The notes below the pieces were generated by a model. That model made no database searches and was not told the DNA's origin. It worked only from the letters and a program-made list of their open reading frames with translations. Made by a program: the position numbers and the translations under genes. From the NCBI GenBank assembly GCA_018136815.1, contig CM030932.1, positions 9,238,001-9,302,000 of the forward strand: a DNA stretch of 64,000 nucleotides. The letters are read 5' to 3'. This document shows, piece after piece, positions 8,345 to 17,912 of this stretch. This stretch comes from Isochrysis galbana. Taxonomy: Eukaryota; Haptophyta; Isochrysidales; Isochrysidaceae. The number at the start of each line of letters is the position of its first letter. Position 1 is the stretch's first letter.

Positions 8345-11300
8345 CTCCCTTTGGTAGCCCGGTCACTCACTATGCGGGTGCGGAGGGCACCAGCTACAAT
8401 GGATGAATGAAGGGCAAAATAAGCTCCCTATAGGTTCCGGTAGGATGGATCAGCAAAAAAAATTGGGGGTTCTCCGGCGAAATTTTCGAAAAATACCGAA
8501 TTTCAGGCCTTCGAAGACGGTGCGCGAAATACAGTCGGGCCCCCCTCCGGTATATTTTTAGTGAGGCTCTTCATGCGGGGCACAAGCATGGAATGACGAG
8601 GAAACCTTGGACGCCAACTCACTGGGTCTACAAGGCGTGGTTCTATGCACACTGGACCATAAGTCAAGCTCATAATTTTGCACTTAAATGTGTACGAACG
8701 TATCACAAAACTCAAGACGTTTACGTTGACCACTAGTCACCAAGGGCTAGAGCGGCTAATTTGGCACCACGACCGGGCGGACGGCATGGTCTTTTTTTTC
8801 ATCCCTTTCAACTAGTGACAGCAAACGACGTCAAATCAAGATATGCTGCCCTAGTGGCCGAGCGAGTTGCCCTCTCCAGCCTCGCACATCTTGTCGAATA
8901 TCGGCATTGGCGCGAAAACCGCCCGAACGTTAACGTACCAAGATGCGCTCGAGTACCGAACTTTCGAACGCTACCGGGCGCGCTGCCGGCGCTTTCTCGG
9001 TCTCGCACTGGGATAGAATGCCGCACCAGGCACCATATCCATAGATGCCGACCTAGCAGCCACGCCAATCGCCGCCGCCGCCCGCGCGCATCGCGAAATC
9101 GACGGCCGTGTGTGGCGCCGATGACTACGCTAACGTCACCCGGCCGAACGGGCCGAGCGCCCAACTTCCGAACGCTACCGGGCGCGCTGCCGGCACTTTC
9201 TCGGTCTCCCACTGGAAAAGAATGCCGCACCAGGCGCGATATCCAAATAAGCCGCCCTAGCAGCCATGCCAATCGCCGCCGCAGCCCGCGCGCATTGCGC
9301 CATAGTCGGCCGTCTATGCGCCGACAACACGCCAACGTTACTCGGCCGATGGGCCGGAGTGCCCAACTTTCGAGCGCGACCGGGCGCGCTGCCGGCGCTT
9401 TCTTGGTCTCCCACTGGGATAAAATGCCGCACCAGGCACCATATCCATAGATGCCGACCTAGAAGCCACGCCAATCGCCGCCGCCGCCCGCGCGCATCGC
9501 ACCGTAATCGGCCGTCTATGGCGCCGACAACACACCAACGTCACTCGGCCGAATGGGCCGGAGTGCCCAACTTTCGAGCGCGACCGGGCGCGCTGCCGGC
9601 GCTTTCTTGGTCATCAACTCAGATAGAATGGCCCACCAGACACCATATCCACAGATGCCGACCTAGCAGCCACGCCAATCGCCGCCGCCGCCCGCGCGCA
9701 TCGCACCGTAATCGGCCGTCTATGGCGCCGATGACTACGCCAACGTCACTCGGCCGAATGGGCCGGAGTGCCCAACTTTCGAGCGCGACCGGGCGCGCTG
9801 CCGGCGCTTTGTTGGTCTCCCACTGGGATCATCTGGCCCACCAGGCACCATATCCACAGATGCCGCCCTAGCAGCCACGCCAATCGCCGCCGCCGCCCGC
9901 GCGCATCGCACCGTAATCGGCCGTCTATGGCGCCGACAACACGCCAACGTCACTCGTCCGAATGGGCCGGAGTGCCCAACTTTCGAGCGCAACCGGGCGC
10001 GCTGCCGGCGCTTTCTTGGTCATCCACTTAGATAGAATGGCCCACCAGGCACCATATCCACAGATGCCGACCTAGCAGCCACGCCAATCGCCGCCGCCGC
10101 CCGCGCGCATCGCACCGTAATCGGCCGTCTATGGCGCCGACAACACGCCAACGTCACTCGGCCGAATGGGCCGGAGTGCCCAACTTTCGAGCGCGACCGG
10201 GCGCGCTGCCGGCGCTTTCTTGGTCATCCACTGGGATAGTCTGGCCCACCATACACCATATCCACAGATGCCGACCTAGCAGCCACGCCAATCGCCGCCG
10301 CCGCCCGCGCGCATCGCACCGTAATCGGCCGTCTATGGCGCCGACAACACGCCAACGTCACTCGGCCGATGGGCCGGAGTGCCCAACTTTCGAGCGCGAC
10401 CGGGCGCGCTGCCGGCGCTTTCTTGGTCATCCACTGGGATAGTCTGGCCCACCATACACCGTATCCACAGATGCCGACCTAGCAGCCACGCCAATCGCCG
10501 CCGCCGCCCGCGCGCATCGCACCGTAATCGGCCGTCTATGGCGCCGATGACTACGCCAACGTCACTCGGCCGATGGGCCTGAGTGCCCAACTTTCGAGCG
10601 CGACCGGGCGCGCTGCCGGCATTTTCTTGGTCATCCACTCAGATAGAATGGCCCACCAGGCACCATATCCACAGATGCCGACCTAGCAGCCACGCCAATC
10701 GCCGCCGCCGCCCGCGCGCATCGCACCGTAATCGGCCGTCTATGGCGCCGATGACTACGCCAACGTCACTCGGCCGAATGGGCCGGAGTGCCCAACTTTC
10801 GAGCGCGACCGGGCGCGCTGCCGGCGCTTTGTTGGTCTCCCACTGGGATCATCTGGCCCACCAGGCACCATATCCACAGATGCCGCCCTAGCAGCCACGC
10901 CAATCGCCGCCGCCGCCCGCGCGCATCGCACCGTAATCGGCCGTCTATGGCGCCGACAACACGCCAACGTCACTCGGCCGAATGGGCCGGAGTGCCCAAC
11001 TTTCGAGCGCGACCGGGCGCGCTGCCGGCGCTTTGTTGGTCTCCCACTGGGATAATCTGGCCCACCATGCACCATATCCACAGATGCCGACCTAGCAGCC
11101 ACGCCAATCGCCGCCGCCGCCCGCGCGCATCGCACCGTAATCGGCCGTCTATGGCGCCGACAACACGCCAACGTCACTCGGCCGAATGGGCCGGAGTGCC
11201 CAACTTTCGAGCGCGACCGGGCGCGCTGCCGGCGCTTTCTTGGTCATCCACTTAGATAGAATGGCCCACCAGGCACCATATCCACAGATGCCGACCTAGC

Positions 11301-12655
11301 AGCCACGCCAATCGCCGCCGCCGCCCGCGCGCATCGCACCGTAATCGGCCGTCTATGGCGCCGATGACTACGCCAACGTCACTCGGCCGATGGGCCTGAG
11401 TGCCCAACTTTCGAGCGCGACCGGGCGCGCTGCCGGCGCTTTCTTGGTCATCCACTGGGATAGTCTGGCCCACCATACACCATATCCACAGATGCGGACC
11501 TAGCAGCCACGCCAATCGCCGCCGCCGCCCGCGCGCATCGCACCGTAATCGGCCGTCTATGGCGCCGACAATACGCTAACGTCACTCGGCCGATGGGCCT
11601 GAGTGCCCAACTTTCGAGCGCAACCGGGCGCGCTGCCGGCGCTTTTTCGGTCATCCACTCGGATAGAATGGCCCACCAAGCACCATATCCACAGATGCCG
11701 CCCTAGCAGCCACGCCAATCGCCGCCGCCGCCCGCGCGCATCGCACCGTAATCGGCCGTCTATGGCGCCGACGATACGCTAACGTCACTCGGCCGATGGG
11801 CATGAGTGCCCAACTTTCGAGCGCAACCGGGCGCGCTGCCGGCGCTTTTTCGGTCATCTTTTGCAATAGAATAGCCCTGCAGGCATAATCTCTACAGATG
11901 CCGCATTAGCAGCCAAAGTTTTCGGCCTTGCGGTCTCGGCGCACGCCATCGCGGTGAAGGCGGAGGTGAGAGGTGAACACCCCACACACCAGCTTTCAAG
12001 ATTTCGGATCACTGGGGGGCATGAACGCGAGGGACCCGGCCAAGCTGCTCTTGGGGGTTCAAGGCAGGTCCGGAACGGCCGGTCGCGGCCCGCCCGTCGC
12101 GCCCCAAGGCCAATTGAGGTGTTTCACCTCCCATCGTCCGAGCGAGCGCTTCTCGACGTCAATCGGGCCGTGGCCCTGGGCGTCGGGCCGGATCGAATCG
12201 AGGCATTCCTGCGGTGCGAGGGGCCAGGATGGATCAATACGAGTGTGTGCGACCCTTGAGCACCAGCGTGCGACCTACCCTTGACCCCCCACCCTGCTCG
12301 CGAGTGCTCTGGGCTCTCCATGGCCACCACCTCCAGGCCATTCTTCGGCCGATCGCGGGCGATCGGACGTCGCGGAAGCTCCGCGTTTCTAATAGTGATG
12401 CGCCCCACATTCACCATTCCGATTCCCTCCCGTGAGCGCCCGCCTCAATCTCCCAAAATAGCCCGCCACGCGCGGGGGAAGGGAGGGGAGTCCCTCACCG
12501 ACGCCATTGCCCTTCGTGGGGCGGGAGGGGGTCGTTCGGAGGGGGGAGGGAGTTGGCGGGGCAGGTAGGGGGGGACCCTAAGGAATCCTTGGACACCCAG
12601 GGGAGGTGGAAAATAGTGGTTAAAATGAGTGAGTGACCGGGCTACCTTTGGAGAT
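8345..12655. mobile_element. 4.3 kb segment with inverted-repeat ends holding a satellite
   Basis: GGTAGCCCGGTCACTCAC at 8353-8370 is the exact reverse complement of GTGAGTGACCGGGCTACC at 12629-12646. The match extends with one gap and a few mismatches to about 27 bp (ATCTCC...ACTCACT). The two face inward around the 204-bp satellite array and a short unassigned right part (11950-12620). No transposase is visible inside. The arrangement suggests a non-autonomous DNA element in which tandem copies of an internal module expanded. It could instead be two solo repeat copies that happen to flank the array. Confidence 0.45.
8750..11920. repeat. 204-bp satellite/minisatellite array (about 15 units)
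   Basis: Successive copies of the landmark GCCCAACTTTCGAGCG begin at 9361, 9565, 9770, 9974, 10178, 10381, 10585, 10790, 10994, 11198, 11402, 11605 and 11808, with more diverged copies at 9159 and 8955, so the unit is 203-205 bp. Each unit holds a CGCCGCCGCCGCCCGCGCGC block, CACCATATCCACAGATGCC, and CGTCACTCGGCCGA. Outer units are most diverged (for example 8750-8955 and after 11850), inner ones nearly identical. A two-unit block at about 9625-9955 recurs almost unchanged 1020 bp later (10645-10975), indicating a five-unit amplification step. Frame-changing unit lengths (203/205) argue against coding, although long spurious frames exist on both strands. Confidence 0.95.
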
Positions 12656-12970
12656 TGATTTAGATTCGCTGCTTTGGATTTTGGTTATCCTTCTCCTTGA
12701 TGCAAGTTGCATGAAAGCCCTTGGTCCCGTTGGTTTTTGGTTTTCTCCTCCCTTGGTTGCTACTCAGGGTTGCTCGATAGAAACGTCTAGAAGGTCCACG
12801 CTCAATAGTAAGATTTCTTCGATTGCAAGGATATCTCGCTGCGATCTGTATCCAAAGTGATCGCCGAGGCGGCTTGCCTTCATTTGGGAGCGCGAGCAGC
12901 GGCACCAGCGCCGCCGTAGCCCACGAGGAAGGGCTCGGCATGCTCCCGTCCCGCTCGACAGGCGGGTTGA

Positions 12971-13330
12971 GCGAACGACTTTCCGTATCCCTACGCCATC
13001 GATAAGACCGGTAGGCATTACCTCATGCTCGAAAAGAAGCAGGGGTACATTGACCCGTACCACAGCTTTTACGACATCGAAAAGAAGTTCAAGCTGACAC
13101 ACGAGGAGTGCGGTATACATACAATGCACTCATTGAAGACGATCCTTTCAAGACAAGTGTGAGGAGGCTTCCTGAGGGAGGTGGTGAACGCATTCCCCAA
13201 TCTCAAGTTCCTCAAGCTTGAGGTGGATTTTTTTGTACCGACGCATTGCGTATTGGGAAACGAGGGGTACCAAATGAAGGCAAACGACCTCGTCTCGGCC
13301 ATTTCACGTTTTGCTTGGTTTGGGTGAATG
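12971..13330 (+). pseudogene. Remnant reading frame of unknown family
   Basis: One frame reads ANDFPYPYAIDKTGRHYLML, a KKQGYIDPYHSFYDIEKKF segment and LTHEECGIHTMHSLKTIL up to a TGA at 13160. In the same frame it continues GGFLREVVNAFPNLKFLKLE, VDFFVPTHCVLGNEGYQMKA, ending at a stop near 13327. Codon use and amino-acid composition (K, Y, F, H-rich) are unlike the flanking GC-rich DNA and look like real coding sequence with one in-frame stop and no start. I do not recognise the family. Its tail includes one of the dispersed AAATGAAGGCAAACGACC motifs. Confidence 0.4.
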
Positions 13331-13390
13331 ATTCTGGTGCGTTCGTGAGTCGGTGCATCCTGTTGTTTTCTGCATCGTTGTCCGACGTCC
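13318..13390 (+). repeat. Dispersed repeat shared with 43261-43335
   Basis: GTGAATGATTCTGGTG, TTCGTGAGTCGGTG and ATCCTGTTGTT occur in the same order and spacing at 43261-43312, with a few substitutions, followed in both places by ATCGTTGTCCG. Function unknown. Confidence 0.7.
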
Positions 13391-13566
13391 TGTCGTCAGT
13401 CGTCATCCGTCGCTCTCGCTCTCGTCGCTCTCGCTCTCGTGTCACTCGTACCCTACAATCCCTCCTCGCCTCGCCAGCCCCTGCCATCACAGCCCTCCTC
13501 ACACTCACCCTCGCCTCTCGCCACTCGCTCGATGTCGCTCTCGCCGCCGTCCTCGCCCTTGCTCAA

Positions 13567-13780
13567 GCCCGCCTGCCCATGCCGGGCCGTTTAAACAGAC
13601 GCCCGGGATCTTCTTGTGTGGATGAAGGTGGCAGCGGATCGTGCACTTGTTGTCGATCCACGCGCCAGGCACGTCGTGCGAGAGATTGCATCGCACGCCT
13701 CGTTTGTTCCTGAGGCATAGGCCTTGGGTGAAGCGCGCACATTGCTTAGGGGGGTCTCTAAGACCTCCTGCTTGCTGCAA
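13567..13780 (-). other. Possible CCCH-like cysteine/histidine fragment
   Basis: On the minus strand the frame reads CARFTQGLCLRNKRGVRCNL-SH, giving C-x7-C-x8-C-x3-H, close to CCCH zinc-finger spacing. It continues with two more cysteines and histidines (IDNKCTIRCHLHPHKK). No start, no other domain and no partner exon is evident. It may be a gene fragment or chance. Confidence 0.25.
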
Positions 13781-13782
13781 AG

Positions 13783-13955
13783 AGAAATGGTGGCAACTTG
13801 TTTGGTGCTAGTGCTCGCCCCCCTCGCACTCTGGTTTGGATGGGCTGTGAGCTGTGCGAGAGGGCTCTCTGACGAGCCGCCTCAGGCGGCGTGGAGCGTC
13901 CCAGGTGGGGCGCAGTGGCGAGGGTCGCCTGGGGCTCTGGAGCTGTCGCGACACA
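13783..13955 (+). repeat. Inverted repeat pair, left copy
   Basis: About 170 bp running from GAGAAATGGTGGCAACTTG through GAGAGGGCTCTCTGACGAGC to a GCGTCCCAGGTGGGGC block. It is the reverse complement of 17085-17255, with several small gaps. The pair encloses the deaminase and SRPBCC genes (3.1 kb). Confidence 0.75.
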
Positions 13956-14192
13956 CTCCATAGGTCAAACTATAACAACAGTTTTCCATAGAGCCGATAC
14001 CTAATACGTACAAAGGGCTCCGTGAGCTATCGGCTGCTGCATGAAGAGGGACAGAGAAAGAAATCTAGCTCCGGCAACTAGAAAAAGGAGTATCTTACTG
14101 GTGCGTCCGGAGAATCTGTCCAGTTCAGCTCCTCTCCAGTCCAGCCCGTGTGATGCAGTAGCTGTACTGGCTTTAATGGGGATACTTCAATG

Positions 14193-15281
14193 CTAGGCGA
14201 CATTGCGTTCGTGCGATCGCTGACGCTTCTTTTGCATCGCCCTAGCCTCAGCGCGTGGCACATGATGTGCGCTCAACTCCTCGTCAGAATCACCTGCTAT
14301 ACTAGCTGGCCGTTCTTCTGCACGTTTAGTTCCTCCATTGCGCCTCGGCACATTAGTTACCTTCCTAGAGGAAGGCTCTCTTGCGGAGCGCGTGGTTGGA
14401 ATCCCCCTCCCTTGCGACTTGCGAACATCTCCAGACTCCAGCTCTACATCTGGATCAAATTTTGTCACAGAACCAAATATTGTGAATTCATTGCCATCTG
14501 AGCATCCAGATTTCTCAGGTGCTCTCGCATCGTGAACCTCATTGGTTAAGATCAGGTCATCTCCAAGATCGTTGATGTCTTCCCCTTCCCCATGGACTTC
14601 TTCTATTGATTGCACACGGGGCTCGCCGTCGGTGTCTGACACAGGTGCGGCCGCATGATCCTCAATCCTAGATGGCCTCGTCGCTGGGAGTTGCAGCTCA
14701 ATCACGCCGAGCTCGCCGTTGGGGAGGGTGAAGAAGCATCTGCGTAGACCACGTGAGATCATCTTGTGTTCACAAGCCTCACATGGACGTGCGTTCAGAA
14801 ACTTCTCGACTCGTCTGAGCCCACCTTCTCCAGTACCCGATCCGTCCTTGACAGCATACGGTGTGGGCGCCAAACGCACGATCATCATGTCTTTGCCCCG
14901 TGGTTCAATGCAACCTTTCAAAGCACTCGCCTCTGCGTGGATGTTGTCGCGCTGGAACACCTTCTTGTTGGAACCACTTCGCAACGGAATATGATCCTCG
15001 CCGGCCAGGAGCGTTGCACCATATCGGTACTTTCGGCCATGGATGAGGCGTGCTTGCATGAGCGCGATCTGAAATCCATCGTACAGGGGGTCCTCTCCCT
15101 TTGGAAGTGGGACTGTCCTCTCTCTCTCTCTCGCACACAAAGGAGAGCCTGCGTCACCAATGGCCACCGAGGAGGCAGGGCCCTCGCTTGACGTCGCATG
15201 TGCGTCTGTGCGCCCGGCCGCTGAGGCGCGCTGCTTCGCCCGGCGCTTGGCTGCGCGCGAGCCGCCCCCGCCGGCCGGCAT
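14193..15281 (-). CDS. Zinc-dependent deaminase (CDA fold)
   Basis: A 362-residue protein. Residues about 65-190 form a cytidine-deaminase-like domain: LPKGEDPLYDGFQIALMQAR, then NIHAEASALKGC with the HAE zinc/catalytic signature, and RPCEACEHKMISRGLRRCFF with the PCxxC zinc-binding signature about 65 residues later. A long acidic, serine-rich tail (residues 200-362) has basic stretches near the end (KKRQRSHER) that could be a nuclear signal. Substrate cannot be read from sequence: free nucleoside, dCMP or tRNA are all possible. The N-terminal 50 residues are low complexity and include an RERERT run derived from the CT tract, so a short intron or a later start cannot be excluded. It is divergent from the SRPBCC-like gene across the CT tract. 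Confidence 0.7.
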   Translation of the reverse strand: MPAGGGGSRAAKRRAKQRASAAGRTDAHATSSEGPASSVAIGDAGSPLCARERERTVPLPKGEDPLYDGFQIALMQARLIHGRKYRYGATLLAGEDHIPLRSGSNKKVFQRDNIHAEASALKGCIEPRGKDMMIVRLAPTPYAVKDGSGTGEGGLRRVEKFLNARPCEACEHKMISRGLRRCFFTLPNGELGVIELQLPATRPSRIEDHAAAPVSDTDGEPRVQSIEEVHGEGEDINDLGDDLILTNEVHDARAPEKSGCSDGNEFTIFGSVTKFDPDVELESGDVRKSQGRGIPTTRSAREPSSRKVTNVPRRNGGTKRAEERPASIAGDSDEELSAHHVPRAEARAMQKKRQRSHERNVA

Positions 15282-15433
15282 CGTGGCGCGACTTCACTCC
15301 TTCCCAGAGAGGGCGAGAGCGGAGACGGACGCCTCACCACACGCACGCGAGCCGACGGCCTCGACCCAGATCCTTCCCGCGGGGCGTCCTCATTTTGTCC
15401 CCCTCCCCTCGCCCCCTCGCCACTGCCCCCCAT

Positions 15434-15851
15434 CGGTTTCACGTCTCTCTCTCCTCTCTCTTCTCTCTCCTCTCTCCTCTCTCCTCTCTTCTCTCTTCTC
15501 TCTTCTCTCTCCTCTCTCCTCTCTTCTCTCTTCTCTCTTCTCTCTTCTCTCTTCTCTCTTCTCTCTTCTCTCTTCTCTCTTCTCTCTTCTCTCTTCTCTC
15601 TTCTCTCTTCTCTCTTCTCTCTTCTCTCTTCTCTCTTCTCTCTTCTCTCTTCTCTCTTCTCTCTTCTCTCTTCTCTCTTCTCTCTTCTCTCTTCTCTCTT
15701 CTCTCTTCTCTTCTCTCTTCTCTCTTCTCTCTTCTCTCTTCTCTCTTCTCTCTTCTCTCTTTCTCTCTTCTCTCTTCTCTTTCTCTCTTCTCTCTTCTCT
15801 CTTCTCTCTTCTCTCTTCTCTCTTCTTTTTTTTCTCTCTTCTCTCTTCCTC

Positions 15852-15882
<31 letters not shown>

Positions 15883-15996
15883 TTCTCTCTCCCTCCTTCC
15901 CTCTTTCCCTCCCTCCCTTCCTCCCTCCCTCCACCCTCCCTCGCTCGCTCGCTCGCTCGCTCGCTCGCTCGCTCTCGCTCTCTCCCCCTCATCCCC
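15434..15996. repeat. CT-rich polypyrimidine microsatellite tract
   Basis: About 410 bp of (TCTCTCTTC)n/(CTCTT)n-type repeats, then a 30-nt poly-C run (15853-15882), CCCTCCCTT repeats and (GCTC)n. The plus strand is nearly all pyrimidine for more than 500 nt. It sits between two divergent genes and generates long spurious open frames (Leu-Ser-rich on plus, Arg-Glu-rich on minus). Such tracts can form triplex (H-DNA); whether it acts as promoter DNA is inference. Confidence 0.95.
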
Positions 15997-16066
15997 CCGT
16001 TCTCTCTGCTCTCTGAGGGGGGCCCTCTCCCCCTTGAGGCGCGCGCACGCTACTGAACGTCCATCC

Positions 16067-16793
16067 ATGCGGCTCTCCTTCTCTCGGCCGCCGCCACAAC
16101 CACCGCCGAATCCGACGCCTGCCGATTCGTCGGCGCTTCCAGTCATCCTATTTTCCCTCGTCACTTGCTGGGTCTTGCCACTCCTCTTCTATCTACTTTC
16201 AAACGGCCGCAAGTCTAGCGAGAAGGAGGACATCGACCTCGTCGGACTTGGATACTGTTCTGAGCCAATCACGGGCGTCTCGGAGGATGCTCTGTGGGAC
16301 GCTATGGTTGAAAAAATCAAGCGCCCGGACAAATTCCTGCCTGTCACTGAGGTGAGTGCGCGTTGTGATTTTCTGGCCCCAAGAAATTTGCAGCTTTTTC
16401 ACGCTATGGCAATTATCCCATTAGGTCTCCACGGTAGACAAGCAGTCGCAGTCTGGACCTTTCGTGCGGCGGTCAATGAAGTTCATAGGCCCAGGGCCCT
16501 TGAATGGCACTGCCATCACGGAGAACATCTACCAGGACAAAAGCACAGGCGAGATCCGTTTCGTCATCCTGGACGCCTCGGACAAAGAAACTGATGAAGA
16601 GATCGTCAATGCAATGCACCGTAACCCAATCCGGATTGAGTACTTTAAGCGTACCGTGCACAAGAAAGAGCGCGTGCACTTCAAGGCACCAACTGCTGGT
16701 GTGGTGAAGTCGATTGCGACGACTGTTGAAATGGCCAAAGTCGCAGGCACCCCTCAAAATTTACCTCGTCCTGCAATGTCTCCGCGTCGCTAG
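16067..16793 (+). CDS. SRPBCC/DUF1857-like protein with N-terminal TM
   Basis: Two exons, 16067-16351 and 16425-16793, with a 73-nt GT-AG intron (GAG|GTGAGT ... CATTAG|GTCTCC) in phase 0, giving 217 residues. Residues about 22-46 (SALPVILFSLVTCWVLPLLF) form one transmembrane helix. The rest follows the AtaL/DUF1857 layout of the SRPBCC fold: DALWDAMVEKIKRPDKFLPV, RRSMKFIGPG, ITENIYQDKSTGEIRFVILD and a C-terminal helix. SRPBCC proteins bind hydrophobic ligands; the ligand here is unknown. Family assignment rests on the ALW...K.RPDKFLPV start and strand order, so it is moderate. The last dozen codons (after EMAKVAG) are atypical and could be replaced by a further, unseen exon. Confidence 0.55.
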
Positions 16794-17084
16794 CTCGGCA
16801 TGCGGCATACTCATTTTGACGGAGAAGCGCGGTAAGTTGCACGGAGTGCATTTGAGGTGTACAACTGAAGTGAAGTCTGTTCTGCCTCCTTGCGGTCCCA
16901 TTGCAGCGGCCCATATACCAAGAAATCCTGCGGTACTGTGCTCTCAATCTTTTCATTATTCGTTCTTGTAGAACTGATTTCTATCTAATGAAAAAACTTA
17001 TGATATTCCTCCCGCACAACTATTGTTATAGTTTACCTATGCTGGCTATGGAGCGTGCCGCGGTCCTGACTCCTGAGCCCCTAG

Positions 17085-17255
17085 CCCCCGGCGACCCTCG
17101 CCACTGATAGTGGCCACTGCACCCCACCTGGGACGCCCCACGCCGCCCGAGGTCGCTCGTCAGAGAGCCCTCTCACAGCCGATCTAAACCACGCCCGCGC
17201 AAGCGCGCGAGGTGGGAGCACTCGCACCAAACAGGTTGTCACCATTTCTCATTTC
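17085..17255 (-). repeat. Inverted repeat pair, right copy
   Basis: Reverse-complement partner of 13783-13955: GGGACGCCCCACGCCGCC, CGTCAGAGAGCCCTCTCACA and CAAACAGGTTGTCACCATTTCT landmarks appear in the opposite order. Bases 17256-17912 beyond it hold no recognisable gene; 17745-17800 is AT-rich. Confidence 0.7.
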
Positions 17256-17912
17256 TCATTTCTGTGCGTACAACTACAACTAAGTTTAAGTATATACTCG
17301 CAACGGACAACAAATCGAGCGACGAGAACGGCGAAATTGGAGCGGCGCGAAGTGAAACCCCTCGCGGTCCGCAGGTCTTTTGCAGAAGTTGATTTTTCAC
17401 AGGTTTTACCGCTACTCGTGCAAGTGAAACCCCAACAGTGAAATCCAAGTGGAGCCCCCGCAAAACCCCTCTAGAGCTCTAGAGCTCTCGAGCAGAGTAC
17501 TAGAAGATCAGGTCTCAGGTCTCAGGTCGGCGAAGCCTGACGACCTTACACCTTTCATTGCCTATACTCCTATTGCAACGTCCCACATCCACATCCGGGG
17601 GATACTCTAGACTCTACAAGCTTGTTCCTCTAAGAGCGTCCTTGGTCTGACTGGTCTTTTCCCACTCTCACTGTTGGAGTTTCTTTATGACATGTATATG
17701 AACTTGGGAGAAGGGAACGTACTCCGTCGCATGAGCGGGGGCTTTGAATTTATTTCTTAAATTTCAAATTTTCTAAGTATAAAACTGCTGTGAATTCAAA
17801 GGGTTCACGTGAAAAAAGGGGGCCGGCGAGGCGAAGCCCCCGCCCATCGTGTCGGGCTCGTCGAGTTGCCCTACGGAGCCGCCATCGGCATGGCTCCACG
17901 CGCAGCGAATGA

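Noticed and set aside
8761-11866. Long Arg/Pro-rich open frames on both strands of the satellite as a repeat protein
   Set aside because: Unit lengths vary between 203 and 205 bp and shift the frame, both strands are equally open, and no start context is conserved.
8750-11920. CRISPR array
   Set aside because: Units of 204 bp are similar over their whole length, with no spacer-like unique segments; the context is eukaryotic.
15101-16066. Leu/Ser-rich (+) and Arg/Glu-rich (-) proteins across 15390-16000
   Set aside because: They are translations of the CT microsatellite. The real coding regions start at 16067 (+) and 15281 (-).
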